Positions 41,642 to 53,592 of a stretch of DNA of 64,000 bases are shown here, one piece after another (positions within the stretch are counted from its first letter, which is position 1; the number at the start of each line of letters is the position of its first letter). The DNA comes from Kosakonia pseudosacchari (GTDB taxonomy: Bacteria; Pseudomonadota; Gammaproteobacteria; Enterobacterales; Enterobacteriaceae). The stretch is taken from assembly GCF_900184035.1 (NCBI RefSeq), contig NZ_FXWP01000010.1:1-64000 (forward strand), read 5' to 3'. The notes under the pieces are model-generated. The model was not told the origin of the DNA and did no database searches. It saw only the letters and a list, made by a program, of their open reading frames with translations. The position numbers and the translations under genes were made by a program.

Positions 41642-42040
41642 TTATTTACGGCTGGCGCCGCCGCGCAGCAGGCCAGAAGCACCTTCAGAATAGTCGCGCG
41701 GGATCTGCACCGGCGCCTGATCGTTGCTGGCTTCGGATTCGGCCAGACGGTTGCGGAACGGGTTCTCTTCCGCGGACATTTCCGGCAGCAGGCTGGTAGA
41801 GCTTTTCGCCATATGCTGATAAAGCTGGCGGTAATCGTGCGCCATGTTATCCAGCAGCTCAGCGCTGCGGGCAAAGTGGCTTACCAGCTCTTCGCGATAC
41901 TCTTCGAGTTCCGCTTTGTTTTTTTCCAGCTCGTACTGCAAGGCCTGCTGTTGGCGCAATTTGCGGTTTCCGAAACGCATACCCACGGCACCAATAATAA
42001 TGCCGACAACCAACCCAATTAGCGCATATTCCCAGGTCAT
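41642..42040 (-). CDS. zapG: Cell-division/envelope protein ZapG (YhcB)
   Basis: A 132-residue inner-membrane protein (DUF1043) with one N-terminal helix (about 3-21) and a cytoplasmic coiled coil (about 25-85, rich in Glu, Gln and Leu). In E. coli it links cell division with envelope growth. The start at 42040 has GGGAG 7 bases ahead and MTWEYALIG matches E. coli; an upstream in-frame start would add 38 residues. It is divergent from zapE. Confidence 0.94.
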   Translation of the reverse strand: MTWEYALIGLVVGIIIGAVGMRFGNRKLRQQQALQYELEKNKAELEEYREELVSHFARSAELLDNMAHDYRQLYQHMAKSSTSLLPEMSAEENPFRNRLAESEASNDQAPVQIPRDYSEGASGLLRGGASRK

Positions 42041-42229
42041 GAACTTCTCCCGTTGTTTTTTGATTCCGTAGGGTGTGGGCTGCAAGCTCCTGCCTGCGCC
42101 TGATTGTGCCACTATAACCGCTAATCGTGCAGAAGTGGAATCCTGACGCAGCATCGCGTAGTGTAGAACGGCCTTTTTTTCGTCAACCCTGTGGGGGCGG
42201 ATCGATTTTCAAGGAATAACAACAACACC

Positions 42230-43357
42230 ATGCAGAGCCTTTCCCCAACATCGCGATATTTAAATGCCCTGAACGAGGGTAGCCATCAACCGGATGATGT
42301 GCAAAAAGAAGCCGTCTCGCGGCTGGATGTCATTTACCAGGCATTAATTAACCGCAGCGAACCCGCCGCGCCGCAAAGTGGCGGCTTGATGGCGAAGTTT
42401 GGCAAGCTGCTCGGCAAACCTGAGCGGAAAGAAGCCGCACCTGTACGTGGTCTCTATATGTGGGGCGGCGTCGGGCGGGGAAAAACCTGGCTGATGGACA
42501 TGTTCTATCAAAGCCTGCCCGGCGAGCGTAAACAGCGTCTGCACTTTCACCGCTTTATGCTGCGCGTCCATGAAGAGCTGACCTCGCTGCAGGGGCAAAG
42601 CGATCCGCTGGAAATCGTGGCCGATCGCTTTAAAGCCGAAACTGATGTGCTGTGCTTTGACGAATTTTTTGTCTCAGATATCACCGACGCCATGCTGCTT
42701 GGTGGGCTGATGAAAGCGCTATTCGCACGCGGTATCACGCTGGTGGCGACCTCGAATATTCCGCCGGATGAACTGTACCGTAACGGTTTGCAGCGGTCGC
42801 GGTTTTTACCCGCTATCGACGCGATTAAACAGTTTTGCGACGTCATGAATGTCGATGCGGGTGTCGATTATCGCCTGCGGACACTGACGCAGGCGCACCT
42901 GTGGTTAACGCCGTTAGATGGCAGTACTGCTCAGCAGATGGACAAACTGTGGCTGGCATTGGCGGGGGCGGCACGACAAAACGCGCCGGAACTAGAGATT
43001 AATCATCGACCATTGCCAACGCTGGGTGTGGAAAACCAGACGCTGGCGGTGTCGTTTTCTACCCTTTGCGTGGATGCCCGCAGCCAGCATGACTATATTG
43101 CGCTTTCACGGCTCTTTCATACGGTGATGTTGTTTGATGTGCCGGTGATGACGCCGCTGATGGAGAGCGAAGCGCGGCGGTTTATCGCGCTGGTGGATGA
43201 GTTCTACGAGCGCCACGTGAAGCTGGTGGTTAGCGCTGCGGCAGCGCTGCATAACATCTACCAGGGCGAGCGGCTGAAGTTTGAGTTCCAGCGCTGTTTA
43301 TCTCGCTTGCAGGAGATGCAGAGCGAAGAATACCTGAAACGCGCACATATGCCCTGA
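42230..43357 (+). CDS. zapE: Cell-division ATPase ZapE
   Basis: A 375-residue AFG1-type AAA ATPase that joins the Z ring and destabilises FtsZ polymers under stress. Walker A is GGVGRGKTWLMD (about 83), Walker B is LCFDEFFVSD, and a sensor-like ATSN follows. The start at 42230 gives MQSLSPTSRYL as in E. coli and has AAGGA about 14 bases upstream; a longer frame adds 13 residues. It is divergent from zapG and is followed by the rplM promoter. Confidence 0.95.
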   Translation: MQSLSPTSRYLNALNEGSHQPDDVQKEAVSRLDVIYQALINRSEPAAPQSGGLMAKFGKLLGKPERKEAAPVRGLYMWGGVGRGKTWLMDMFYQSLPGERKQRLHFHRFMLRVHEELTSLQGQSDPLEIVADRFKAETDVLCFDEFFVSDITDAMLLGGLMKALFARGITLVATSNIPPDELYRNGLQRSRFLPAIDAIKQFCDVMNVDAGVDYRLRTLTQAHLWLTPLDGSTAQQMDKLWLALAGAARQNAPELEINHRPLPTLGVENQTLAVSFSTLCVDARSQHDYIALSRLFHTVMLFDVPVMTPLMESEARRFIALVDEFYERHVKLVVSAAAALHNIYQGERLKFEFQRCLSRLQEMQSEEYLKRAHMP

Positions 43358-43420
43358 TGCGGCCTTGCCTTCTTTTCTTGCCAGAGGGCGACAAAACCTG
43401 CGTCAAATCACGAAAAGGGG

Positions 43421-43449
43421 TCGATCTTTGACCCCGACTTCTCTATAAT
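43421..43449 (+). promoter_or_regulatory. rplM-rpsI promoter
   Basis: A perfect -10 TATAAT (43444-43449) has the weak -35 TCGATC (43421-43426) 17 bases upstream. A leader of about 155 bases follows before rplM. In E. coli this leader is the target of autogenous control by L13 with S9. Confidence 0.7.
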
Positions 43450-43525
43450 CCTGCGACCCCACGTTACAAGAAGGTTTTTTTCCCGAAACTTTCTCTGTGT
43501 CGGCATAAGCTATTCGAAGGGGTAG

Positions 43526-44041
<516 letters not shown>

Positions 44042-44053
44042 TCGGGATTATAG

Positions 44054-44449
<396 letters not shown>

Positions 44450-44480
44450 TTGGTTTCTGCTTCGGCAGAACGATTGGCGA

Positions 44481-44508
44481 AAAAACCCGGTGCGAACCGG
44501 GTTTTTTT
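44481..44508 (+). terminator. rplM-rpsI terminator
   Basis: AACCCGGT and ACCGGGTT form an eight-base-pair stem with a GCGA loop, with A-runs before and seven T after. Confidence 0.93.
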
Positions 44509-44762
44509 ATGGATAAAGATCGTGTTATCCACAGCAATCCATTGATTATCTCTTCTTTTTCAGCATTTCCAGAATCCCCTCACCACAAAGCCCGCAAAAT
44601 CTGGTAAACTATCATCCAATTTTCTGCCCAAATGGCTGGGATTGTTCATTTTTTGTTTGCCTTACAACGAGAGTGACAGTACGCGCGGGTAGTTAACTCA
44701 ACATCTGACCGGTCGATTAAGTCCGGTAGCAGTAAATTCTGAATATATACCTGGAGGTTTTC
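44509..44762 (+). other. sspA promoter region
   Basis: No gene seen. The stretch between the rpsI terminator and sspA holds TAAACT near 44605 as a possible -10, and ends with the strong ribosome binding site TGGAGG before the sspA ATG. The sspA leader would be about 150 bases long. Confidence 0.5.
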
Positions 44763-45401
44763 ATGGCTGTCGCTGCCAACAAACGTTCGGTAATGACGCT
44801 GTTTTCTGGTCCTGTGGACATCTATAGCCATCAGGTCCGTATCGTGCTGGCCGAAAAAGGTGTCAGCTTCGAAATTGAGCACGTGGAAAAGGATAATCCT
44901 CCTCAGGATCTGATTGACCTCAACCCGAATCAAAGCGTACCGACACTTGTAGATCGTGAACTCACCCTGTGGGAATCACGCATCATTATGGAATATCTGG
45001 ACGAACGTTTCCCGCACCCGCCGTTAATGCCGGTTTACCCGGTGGCGCGCGGTGAGAGCCGTCTGTACATGCATCGTATTGAGAAGGACTGGTATTCGCT
45101 GATGAATACCATCCAGAACAGCAGTGGCGCACAGGCGGACGCGGCGCGTAAACAGCTGCGTGAAGAACTGTTGGCGATTGGCCCGCTGTTCACCCAGAAA
45201 CCTTACTTCCTGAACGATGAGTTCAGCCTGGTTGACTGCTACCTCGCTCCGCTGCTGTGGCGTCTGCCGGTACTGGGTATCGAACTGAGCGGTGCCGGTG
45301 CGAAAGAGCTGAAAGGGTATATGACACGCGTTTTCGAGCGTGATTCCTTCCTTGCCTCTCTGACAGAAGCCGAGCGCGAAATGCGCCTGGGCCGGGGTTA
45401 A
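44763..45401 (+). CDS. sspA: Stringent starvation protein A
   Basis: A 212-residue RNA-polymerase-associated protein with a glutathione-S-transferase fold (N-terminal thioredoxin-like part about 10-85, helical C-terminal part about 90-205). It lowers H-NS levels in stationary phase, supports acid tolerance and activates phage P1 late genes. The sequence is almost the same as E. coli SspA, including the surface pocket PHPPLMPVYPV. It has TGGAGG upstream and is followed by sspB after 4 bases. Confidence 0.97.
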   Translation: MAVAANKRSVMTLFSGPVDIYSHQVRIVLAEKGVSFEIEHVEKDNPPQDLIDLNPNQSVPTLVDRELTLWESRIIMEYLDERFPHPPLMPVYPVARGESRLYMHRIEKDWYSLMNTIQNSSGAQADAARKQLREELLAIGPLFTQKPYFLNDEFSLVDCYLAPLLWRLPVLGIELSGAGAKELKGYMTRVFERDSFLASLTEAEREMRLGRG

Positions 45402-45405
45402 CTGA

Positions 45406-45909
45406 ATGGATTTGTCACAACTGTCTCCACGCCGTCCGTATTTACTGCGGGCCTTCTACGAATGGCTGCTGGATAACCAGCTTACGCCGCATCTGGTTGT
45501 TGATGTGACGTTGCCGGGCGTACGCGTGCCGATGGAGTATGCGCGTGACGGGCAGATCGTGTTGAACATTGCACCGCGCGCGGTCGGCAATCTGGAACTG
45601 GCGAATGACGAAGTGCGTTTCAACGCGCGCTTCGGCGGCGTGCCGCGTCAGGTTGAAGTGCCAATGGCCGCCGTGTTGGCGGTTTATGCCCGTGAAAACG
45701 GTGCCGGTACGATGTTTGAACCGGAAGCCGCGTACGATGAAGAGGTCGTCGGCCTGAACGATGACGACAATACTTCTGCGCAGGAAAACGAGACGGTGAT
45801 GTCGGTTATCGACGGTGATAAACCCGATCACGAAGACGATCACGATAACAGCCCTGATGACGATCCGCCGCCGCGCGGTGGGCGTCCATCGCTGCGCGTG
45901 GTGAAATAA
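45406..45909 (+). CDS. sspB: ClpXP adaptor SspB
   Basis: A 167-residue adaptor that binds ssrA-tagged proteins and the RseA fragment and hands them to ClpXP. The N-terminal domain (about 1-110) is the tag-binding fold. A long acidic disordered linker rich in Asp/Asn follows, and the C-terminal motif RPSLRVVK docks on ClpX; all three parts are present. It is the second gene of sspAB. Confidence 0.97.
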   Translation: MDLSQLSPRRPYLLRAFYEWLLDNQLTPHLVVDVTLPGVRVPMEYARDGQIVLNIAPRAVGNLELANDEVRFNARFGGVPRQVEVPMAAVLAVYARENGAGTMFEPEAAYDEEVVGLNDDDNTSAQENETVMSVIDGDKPDHEDDHDNSPDDDPPPRGGRPSLRVVK

Positions 45910-45914
45910 CCTGG

Positions 45915-45945
45915 AAAGCAGAACCTGACGGTTCTGCTTTTTTTT
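45915..45945 (+). terminator. sspAB terminator
   Basis: AGCAGAACC and GGTTCTGCT pair around TGAC and are followed by seven T. Confidence 0.93.
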
Positions 45946-45960
45946 ACCTTTAAAATGCGT

Positions 45961-45988
45961 ATAAAAAAGGAGGCCGAAGCCTCCTTTT
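45961..45988 (-). terminator. gltBD terminator
   Basis: AAGGAGGC and GCCTCCTT pair around CGAA. On the minus strand six T follow, 17 bases after the gltD stop codon. Confidence 0.9.
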
Positions 45989-46005
45989 GGGTCGCTACAT
46001 GGATA

Positions 46006-47433
<1,428 letters not shown>

Positions 47434-50400
47434 TTACTGCGCCTGCACACGCAGCTCTGCTGCGCTACGACTACGGTGACCCAACAGTGCTTTCACATCG
47501 CTGGACTTCGGCTTAACCAGCGCGAATTTGCTGGAGAAGGCTGGCCAGTTCGCCAGGATCTCTTCACCGCGCTGCGAACCGGTATGCTGCACATGCTCGG
47601 TGATAAGACCACGCAAGTGCTCTTCGTGGATGGCGAGGTCATCGACGCTCAGCACTTCCACCAGCTCCGGGTTCACGCGTTTACGGAATTCACCATCTTC
47701 ATCCAGTACATAGGCGAAACCGCCCGTCATCCCCGCGCCAAAGTTAACACCGGTTCGACCCAATACGCAGACAATGCCGCCGGTCATGTATTCACAGCCG
47801 TTATCGCCGATACCTTCCACCACGGTGATTGCGCCAGAGTTACGGACCGCGAAACGCTCACCCGCACGGCCTGCGGCGTACAAACGACCGCCGGTTGCGC
47901 CATACAGACAGGTGTTACCAATAATGCTCGCTTCGTGGCTGCGGAAAGCAGAACCCACCGGCGGACGTACTGCCAGCAAGCCGCCAGCCATACCTTTACC
48001 CACATAGTCGTTCGCGTCGCCCGTCAGATACAGCTCCACGCCGCCTGCGTTCCACACGCCGAAGCTCTGGCCTGCGGTGCCGCTAAAGTGTGCCTTGATC
48101 GGATCTGCCGCCAGCCCTTGGTCGCCATGCGTCTGCGCGATATAACCCGACAACAGCGCGCCGACGGAACGATCGGTGTTGCGAATATCGAACCAGAAGG
48201 TTTTGCTCTGCTTCTCATCGACAAACGGTTTCGCCTGTTGCAGCAACTGCGCGTTCAGTACGCCATTATCAAACGGCGGGTTGTGCTCGGTGCAGTACAG
48301 CGCTTTACCTGGGTGCGGTTCTGCCGTCTCCAGCAGTTTCGACAGATCCAGTTTTTGCTGCTTGGCGGTAAAGCCATCAAGCTCTTTGAGCAGGTCGGTG
48401 CGACCAATCAGATCCACCAGACGTTTCACGCCCAGTTGCGCCATCAGCTCGCGGGTTTCACGGGCGATAAATTCAAAGTAGTTGGTCACTTTGAACGGCA
48501 GGCCGTGATAGTGGTTTTTACGCAGCTTCTCGTCCTGGGTTGCCACACCGGTCGCGCAGTTGTTCAGGTGACAAATTCGCAGATATTTACAGCCCAGCGC
48601 CACCATCGGGCCGGTACCGAAACCAAAGCTTTCCGCCCCCAGAATCGCCGCTTTGATGATGTCCTGGCCGGTTTTCAGACCGCCATCCACCTGCAAACGG
48701 ATCTTATGACGCAGGCCGTTAGCCACCAGTGCCTGTTGGGTTTCAACCAGACCAAGCTCCCACGGACAACCGGCATATTTCACCGAAGAGAGCGGGCTTG
48801 CGCCGGTACCACCGTCATAACCGGCGATAGTGATAAGGTCAGCGTAGGCTTTCGCCACGCCGGTCGCGATGGTGCCAACACCTGGTTCGGAGACCAGTTT
48901 GACGGAAATCATCGCTTTCGGGTTGACCTGTTTCAGGTCGAAAATCAGCTGCGCCAGATCCTCGATAGAGTAAATATCGTGGTGCGGCGGCGGGGAAATA
49001 AGCGTAACGCCAGGCACGGAGTAGCGCAGTTTGGCGATGTACGGCGTGACTTTATCACCCGGTAACTGACCACCTTCGCCCGGTTTTGCCCCCTGAGCCA
49101 CTTTGATCTGAATAACATCCGCGTTGACCAGATACGCAGGCGTAACGCCAAAACGACCGGAGGCCACCTGTTTGATGCGCGACACTTTATTGGTGCCGTA
49201 GCGCGCCGGATCTTCGCCGCCTTCGCCGGAGTTAGAAAAACCGCCAAGGCTGTTCATCGCTTCCGCCAGTGCTTCGTGCGCTTCCGGGCTCAGCGCGCCG
49301 ATGGACATCGCTGCGGTATCGAAGCGTTTAAACAGCTCCGTCGCCGGTTCAACATCTTTCAGGCTCACCGCTTCGCCGTTTGGCGTAATCGCCAGCAGAT
49401 CGCGCAGCGTTGCCGCCGGGCGCTCGTTTACCAGCTTCGCGTATTGCTGGTAATCGCTGTATTCGCCGCTCTGTACCGCTTGTTGCAGCGTACGCACCAC
49501 ATCCGGGTTGTACGCATGGTACTCGCCGCCGTGGACATATTTCAGCAAACCACCTTGCTCCAGCGGCTTACGCGCCAGCCATGCACGTTTGGAAAGGTTC
49601 AGCAGATCCTGCTGGAAATCGGCAAAGCCTGCGCCGCCGATACGGCTGACCACGCCTTGGAAGCACAGCCCGGACACGTCATCGTGCAGGCCGACGGCTT
49701 CAAACAGTTTCGAACAGCGGTAAGAGGCGATAGTCGAAATGCCCATTTTGGACATGATCTTGTACAGCCCTTTGTTGATGCCGTTACGGTAGTTCAGCAT
49801 CACCGTGCGGTAATCTTTTTCGATGGCTTTGCTGTCCACCAGTTTCGCCAGCGTCTCATAGGCCAGGTACGGGTAGATTGCCGTCGCGCCGAAGCCCAGC
49901 AGCACCGCGAAGTGGTGCGGATCACGGGCGCTTGCGGTTTCGACAATAATGTTGGCGTCGCAGCGCAGGCTCTTATCCACCAGGCGGGTCTGAATCGCGC
50001 CAACGGCCATCGGCGCCGGAACCGGCAGACGGTTTTTGGCGATATTACGGTCAGAGAGCACCAGCAGAACCGTGCCGTTACGCACCATCTGCTCGGCTTT
50101 GTCGCACAGCGCTTTGATGGTCTCTTCCAGCGTGGTTTCCGTCACGTCGAAAGTGATATCCAGCTTATCGGCGCGGTAGTGCTCCTCTTTCATCGTCGTC
50201 AGCTGTTTGAAATCAGAGAACAGCAGGATCGGCGATTTAAAGCTCAAACGGTGGGCCTGGCCTTCCGCTTCGCAGAAAACGTTCATCTCGCGGCCAATGC
50301 TGGTCGCCAGCGACATCACGTGCGCTTCACGCAGTGGATCGATAGGCGGGTTGGTGACCTGCGCGAACTGCTGGCGGAAGTAGTCATAAATAATGCGCGG

Positions 50401-51894
50401 CTGGCTGGAGAGCACGGCAAACGGCGTGTCATCGCCCATTGAGCCGACCGCTTCCTGGCCGTTTTCACCCAGCACACGAATCACTGAATCCAGCTCTTCG
50501 AAGCTGTAATTAAACTGTTTCTGGTAGCTTGCCAGCAGGTCGTCGTCCAGTTCGCGGGTGCCGACTTCTTCATCCGGCAGGTCTTCGAACGGCACCAGAC
50601 GGCGGACGTTTTTCTCCATCCACTCTTTGTACGGGTGGCGGCTTTTCAGATCGTCATCGGTTTCAGCGGAGTGCAGAATACGCCCACCGCGAGTATCGAT
50701 AACCATCAGCTCGCCAGGGCCAACGCGACCTTTTTCGACCACTTCATCCGGCTGGTAATCCCAAATCCCCACTTCAGAGGCGCAGGTGATGAGCTTGTCT
50801 TTGGTGATGACATAGCGCGCCGGGCGCAGGCCGTTACGGTCGAGGTTACAGGCGGCGAAGCGACCATCGGACATCACGATGCCCGCCGGGCCGTCCCACG
50901 GTTCCATATGCATGGAGTTAAAGTCAAAGAAGCTGCGCAGATCCGGATCCATCTCCGGGTTGTTCTGCCATGCTGGCGGCACCAGCAAACGCATGGCGCG
51001 CACAATATCCATCCCGCCAGCCAGCAGCAGCTCGAGCATGTTATCCATGGAGCTGGAGTCGGAGCCGGTTTCGTTGACGAATGGCGCGGCGTCATGCAGA
51101 TCCGGGATCAGCGGCGTCTGGAATTTGTAAGTACGTGCGCGTGCCCACTGGCGGTTACCGGTAATGGTGTTGATTTCACCATTGTGCGCCAGGTAGCGGA
51201 AAGGCTGCGCCAGCGGCCAGCGTGGAACGGTGTTGGTGGAGAAGCGCTGGTGGAACAGGCAAATGGCTGATTCCAGACGCAGATCCGCCAGGTCCAGGTA
51301 GAAGCGCGGCAGATCCGCCGGCATACACAGACCTTTATAGATGTTCACCAGATTCGAGAGACTACATACGTAGAACTCTTTATCTTCCTGCAGGCGTTTT
51401 TCGATACGACGACGGGCGATAAACAGGCGGCGCTCCATATCGCGCGGACGCCAGCCCGCAGGGGCGTTAACAAAAATTTGCTCAATACGAGGCAGCGAGG
51501 AGAGGGCGATTTCACCGAGCACCCCTTCGTTGGTTGGCACATCGCGCCAGCCGACAATCGACAGGGTTTCACGTTGAAGTTCTTCTTCTACGATACGGCG
51601 CGACGCGTTGGCTTTATCGGGGTCCTGGTTCAGGAACAGCATACCAACGGCGTAGTTTTTGGCTAAACGCCAGCCGCGTTCTTCCGCAACGATACGGAAA
51701 AAACGATCGGGTTTTTGCAGCAGCAGGCCGCAACCGTCACCGGTTTTGCCGTCAGCGAGAATCGCGCCACGGTGCTGCATTCGGGCCAGTGCGTGAATAG
51801 CGGTACGCACTACCTTGTGGCTAGGTTCGCCTTCTATGTGGGCGATCAGGCCGAAACCACAGTTATCTCTCTCAAGAGATTTATCGTACAACAT
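47434..51894 (-). CDS. gltB: Glutamate synthase large subunit
   Basis: A 1486-residue subunit that makes two glutamates from glutamine and 2-oxoglutarate. The start [11 protein letters not shown] is a short propeptide; cleavage exposes Cys12, the glutaminase nucleophile of the class II amidotransferase domain (about 12-430). The FMN-binding synthase domain lies near 800-1200 and carries the 3Fe-4S cysteines in [12 protein letters not shown]. The C-terminal beta-helix (about 1230-1470) is glycine-rich. GGGGAGG lies 9 bases upstream. An N-terminally longer form, as annotated in some E. coli records, is possible but lacks a better start. Confidence 0.98.
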   Translation of the reverse strand: MLYDKSLERDNCGFGLIAHIEGEPSHKVVRTAIHALARMQHRGAILADGKTGDGCGLLLQKPDRFFRIVAEERGWRLAKNYAVGMLFLNQDPDKANASRRIVEEELQRETLSIVGWRDVPTNEGVLGEIALSSLPRIEQIFVNAPAGWRPRDMERRLFIARRRIEKRLQEDKEFYVCSLSNLVNIYKGLCMPADLPRFYLDLADLRLESAICLFHQRFSTNTVPRWPLAQPFRYLAHNGEINTITGNRQWARARTYKFQTPLIPDLHDAAPFVNETGSDSSSMDNMLELLLAGGMDIVRAMRLLVPPAWQNNPEMDPDLRSFFDFNSMHMEPWDGPAGIVMSDGRFAACNLDRNGLRPARYVITKDKLITCASEVGIWDYQPDEVVEKGRVGPGELMVIDTRGGRILHSAETDDDLKSRHPYKEWMEKNVRRLVPFEDLPDEEVGTRELDDDLLASYQKQFNYSFEELDSVIRVLGENGQEAVGSMGDDTPFAVLSSQPRIIYDYFRQQFAQVTNPPIDPLREAHVMSLATSIGREMNVFCEAEGQAHRLSFKSPILLFSDFKQLTTMKEEHYRADKLDITFDVTETTLEETIKALCDKAEQMVRNGTVLLVLSDRNIAKNRLPVPAPMAVGAIQTRLVDKSLRCDANIIVETASARDPHHFAVLLGFGATAIYPYLAYETLAKLVDSKAIEKDYRTVMLNYRNGINKGLYKIMSKMGISTIASYRCSKLFEAVGLHDDVSGLCFQGVVSRIGGAGFADFQQDLLNLSKRAWLARKPLEQGGLLKYVHGGEYHAYNPDVVRTLQQAVQSGEYSDYQQYAKLVNERPAATLRDLLAITPNGEAVSLKDVEPATELFKRFDTAAMSIGALSPEAHEALAEAMNSLGGFSNSGEGGEDPARYGTNKVSRIKQVASGRFGVTPAYLVNADVIQIKVAQGAKPGEGGQLPGDKVTPYIAKLRYSVPGVTLISPPPHHDIYSIEDLAQLIFDLKQVNPKAMISVKLVSEPGVGTIATGVAKAYADLITIAGYDGGTGASPLSSVKYAGCPWELGLVETQQALVANGLRHKIRLQVDGGLKTGQDIIKAAILGAESFGFGTGPMVALGCKYLRICHLNNCATGVATQDEKLRKNHYHGLPFKVTNYFEFIARETRELMAQLGVKRLVDLIGRTDLLKELDGFTAKQQKLDLSKLLETAEPHPGKALYCTEHNPPFDNGVLNAQLLQQAKPFVDEKQSKTFWFDIRNTDRSVGALLSGYIAQTHGDQGLAADPIKAHFSGTAGQSFGVWNAGGVELYLTGDANDYVGKGMAGGLLAVRPPVGSAFRSHEASIIGNTCLYGATGGRLYAAGRAGERFAVRNSGAITVVEGIGDNGCEYMTGGIVCVLGRTGVNFGAGMTGGFAYVLDEDGEFRKRVNPELVEVLSVDDLAIHEEHLRGLITEHVQHTGSQRGEEILANWPAFSSKFALVKPKSSDVKALLGHRSRSAAELRVQAQ

Positions 51895-51911
51895 ATCAGT
51901 GAACCTCCCCA

Positions 51912-51926
51912 GGCTCTACGAGAGCC
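51912..51926 (-). repeat. Hairpin beside the gltB ribosome binding site
   Basis: GGCTCT and AGAGCC pair around a three-base loop, directly next to the gltB Shine-Dalgarno sequence GGGGAGG. A second purine-rich GGAGG lies on the other side of the hairpin. It could influence ribosome access; this is an inference. Confidence 0.55.
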
Positions 51927-52564
51927 CCTCCAGAACGTTACGCACAGGCACAAAAAGAGCATGGCGACGGGGCAATTGCCTCGCATGTCGCCCTCTTTAA
52001 TTTCCTTTTCGCATCGATACACAAGTGTTGAGGACTTGCTTAAGAGGGAATCTCAATTACTGCATAAATATGATGAGCAGACTGCTCATCCAGAAAGCTT
52101 CCAGCGGATTCCCAAGTTATCGGGAATCCGTACACAGGTCAAATGCCGAGCTTATTTATACAAAAAAGTGCTAAAACATATTTATATAATTGATTTTTAT
52201 GATTATTTAATCATTTTTACATTCAATGAACGCGTTACTAAGCGGCAGCATAGTGTGATCTGACTCACTATCTAAAAGCGCTGTTTATGATGTTCTATTC
52301 TGAGTGAGGTTTTAATAGCAGATTTTTATTCTGCTATGCGCTCTGGAGTCGCATGAACGCACTGTTTTTCACGGGTGATAGTATTTCTGCAAAATAACGC
52401 AGCGACATAAGGAAAAGTAATCGTCTTTAGGGTGAATGAAATTGCGATTATATTGACTGATTATGCAATGAATAAAAGCCTTCCCGGGCGATTGATCCAG
52501 GTCATCGCCGACGAAAGCTAAAAGTGGCAGGCTACGCCCTTTTATTTGGGCGGCCTCTCAGATT
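51927..52564. other. Divergent gltB-yhcC control region
   Basis: No protein gene is supported in these 638 bases. The stretch holds the gltBD promoter region, which in E. coli is controlled by Lrp, IHF and others over several hundred bases. It is markedly AT-rich between 52140 and 52240. It contains two perfect inverted repeats at 52072-52129 and the start region of yhcC with a hairpin at 52535-52552. Confidence 0.6.
52072..52129. repeat. Two adjacent perfect inverted repeats upstream of gltB
   Basis: The first is the nineteen-base palindrome GATGAGCAG-A-CTGCTCATC (52072-52090). The second, 15 bases on, is GGATTCCC / GGGAATCC (52106-52113 with 52122-52129) with an eight-base spacer. They lie about 180-235 bases before the gltB start codon and could be protein sites in the promoter region or leader stem-loops. 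Confidence 0.7.
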
Positions 52565-53491
52565 ATGCAGTTACAGAAATTAGTCAATATGTTTGGTGGG
52601 GATCTTGCCCGCCGCTATGGCGAAAAAGTCCATAAACTGACCTTACATGGCGGCTTTAGCTGCCCTAATCGCGATGGCACCCTTGGTCGCGGCGGTTGCA
52701 CTTTCTGTAATGTCGCCTCTTTTGCTGACGAAACGCAGCAGCATCAATCTATTGCCGCACAGCTTGCTCACCAGGCGCAGTTGGTGAATCGCGCCCGGCG
52801 CTATCTCGCTTATTTCCAGGCGTACACCAGCACCTGGGCGGAAGTGCAGGTGCTGCGCTCGATGTACCAGCAAGCAGTCAGTCAGGCGAATATTGTTGGC
52901 TTGTGCGTGGGAACACGTCCGGATTGCGTACCAGAAGCTGTGCTGGATTTGCTGTGCGAATACCGCGAGCAGGGCTATGAAGTGTGGCTGGAGCTGGGTT
53001 TGCAGACCGCGCATGATAAAACGCTGCATCGGATCAATCGTGGGCACGACTTCGCCTGTTATCAACACACAACACAGCAAGCCCGTGAGCGCGGCCTGAA
53101 AGTCTGCACGCATCTTATCGTCGGCTTACCCGGCGAACGCCAAGTGGAGTGCCTGGAGACGATACAGCGTGTTGTAGAGACTGGCGTCGACGGCATCAAG
53201 CTCCATCCTTTACATATTGTGAAAGGCAGCATTATGGCGAAGGCATGGGAGGCGGGGCGCCTGAATGGAATAGGGCTGGAAGAGTACACCGTGATCGCTG
53301 GCGAAATGATTCGCCATACGCCGCCGGAGGTGATTTTCCACCGTGTTTCCGCCAGCGCACGCCGCCCGACACTGCTTGCCCCGCTGTGGTGTGAAAACCG
53401 CTGGACGGGAATGGTAGAGCTGGATCGTTACCTGAAAGAGCAGGGCGGGCAAGGTTCTGCGCTGGGGCGTTGCTGGCAATTTCCCGTCTGA
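52565..53491 (+). CDS. yhcC: Radical SAM protein YhcC
   Basis: A 308-residue protein of the YhcC/TIGR01212 radical SAM family. The likely cluster cysteines are in FSCPNRDG and GGCTFCNVASF (C-x11-C-x2-C). Further conserved segments are GLCVGTRPDCVP, ELGLQTAHDKTLHRINRGHD and HLIVGLPGE, typical of a partial TIM barrel; the C-terminus keeps SARRPTLLAPLWCENRW. The substrate is unknown, though a role in RNA modification has been suggested for the family. It lies upstream of arcB as in E. coli. No clear Shine-Dalgarno sequence is seen. Confidence 0.93.
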   Translation: MQLQKLVNMFGGDLARRYGEKVHKLTLHGGFSCPNRDGTLGRGGCTFCNVASFADETQQHQSIAAQLAHQAQLVNRARRYLAYFQAYTSTWAEVQVLRSMYQQAVSQANIVGLCVGTRPDCVPEAVLDLLCEYREQGYEVWLELGLQTAHDKTLHRINRGHDFACYQHTTQQARERGLKVCTHLIVGLPGERQVECLETIQRVVETGVDGIKLHPLHIVKGSIMAKAWEAGRLNGIGLEEYTVIAGEMIRHTPPEVIFHRVSASARRPTLLAPLWCENRWTGMVELDRYLKEQGGQGSALGRCWQFPV

Positions 53492-53592
53492 TCTCATCGC
53501 GAAACGCTAATCACCTCAGCATTTTTCGCACAAGCTTCAACGCCTTGCTCAGAATTGAGTATTATTGAGCGGAATTGTTCGAGGAAATCTCT

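Noticed and set aside
43428-43449. TTGACC as the -35 box of the rplM promoter
   Set aside because: It stands only 10 bases from the TATAAT, too close for sigma-70; TCGATC at 17-base spacing was used instead.
47476-49065. Plus-strand open frame of 529 codons inside gltB
   Set aside because: A shadow frame opposite strongly biased gltB codons; it starts without a ribosome binding site and shows no domain.
51715-52263. Plus-strand open frame across the gltB start and upstream region
   Set aside because: It reads through gltB antisense and then AT-rich control sequence; no start signal and no similarity.
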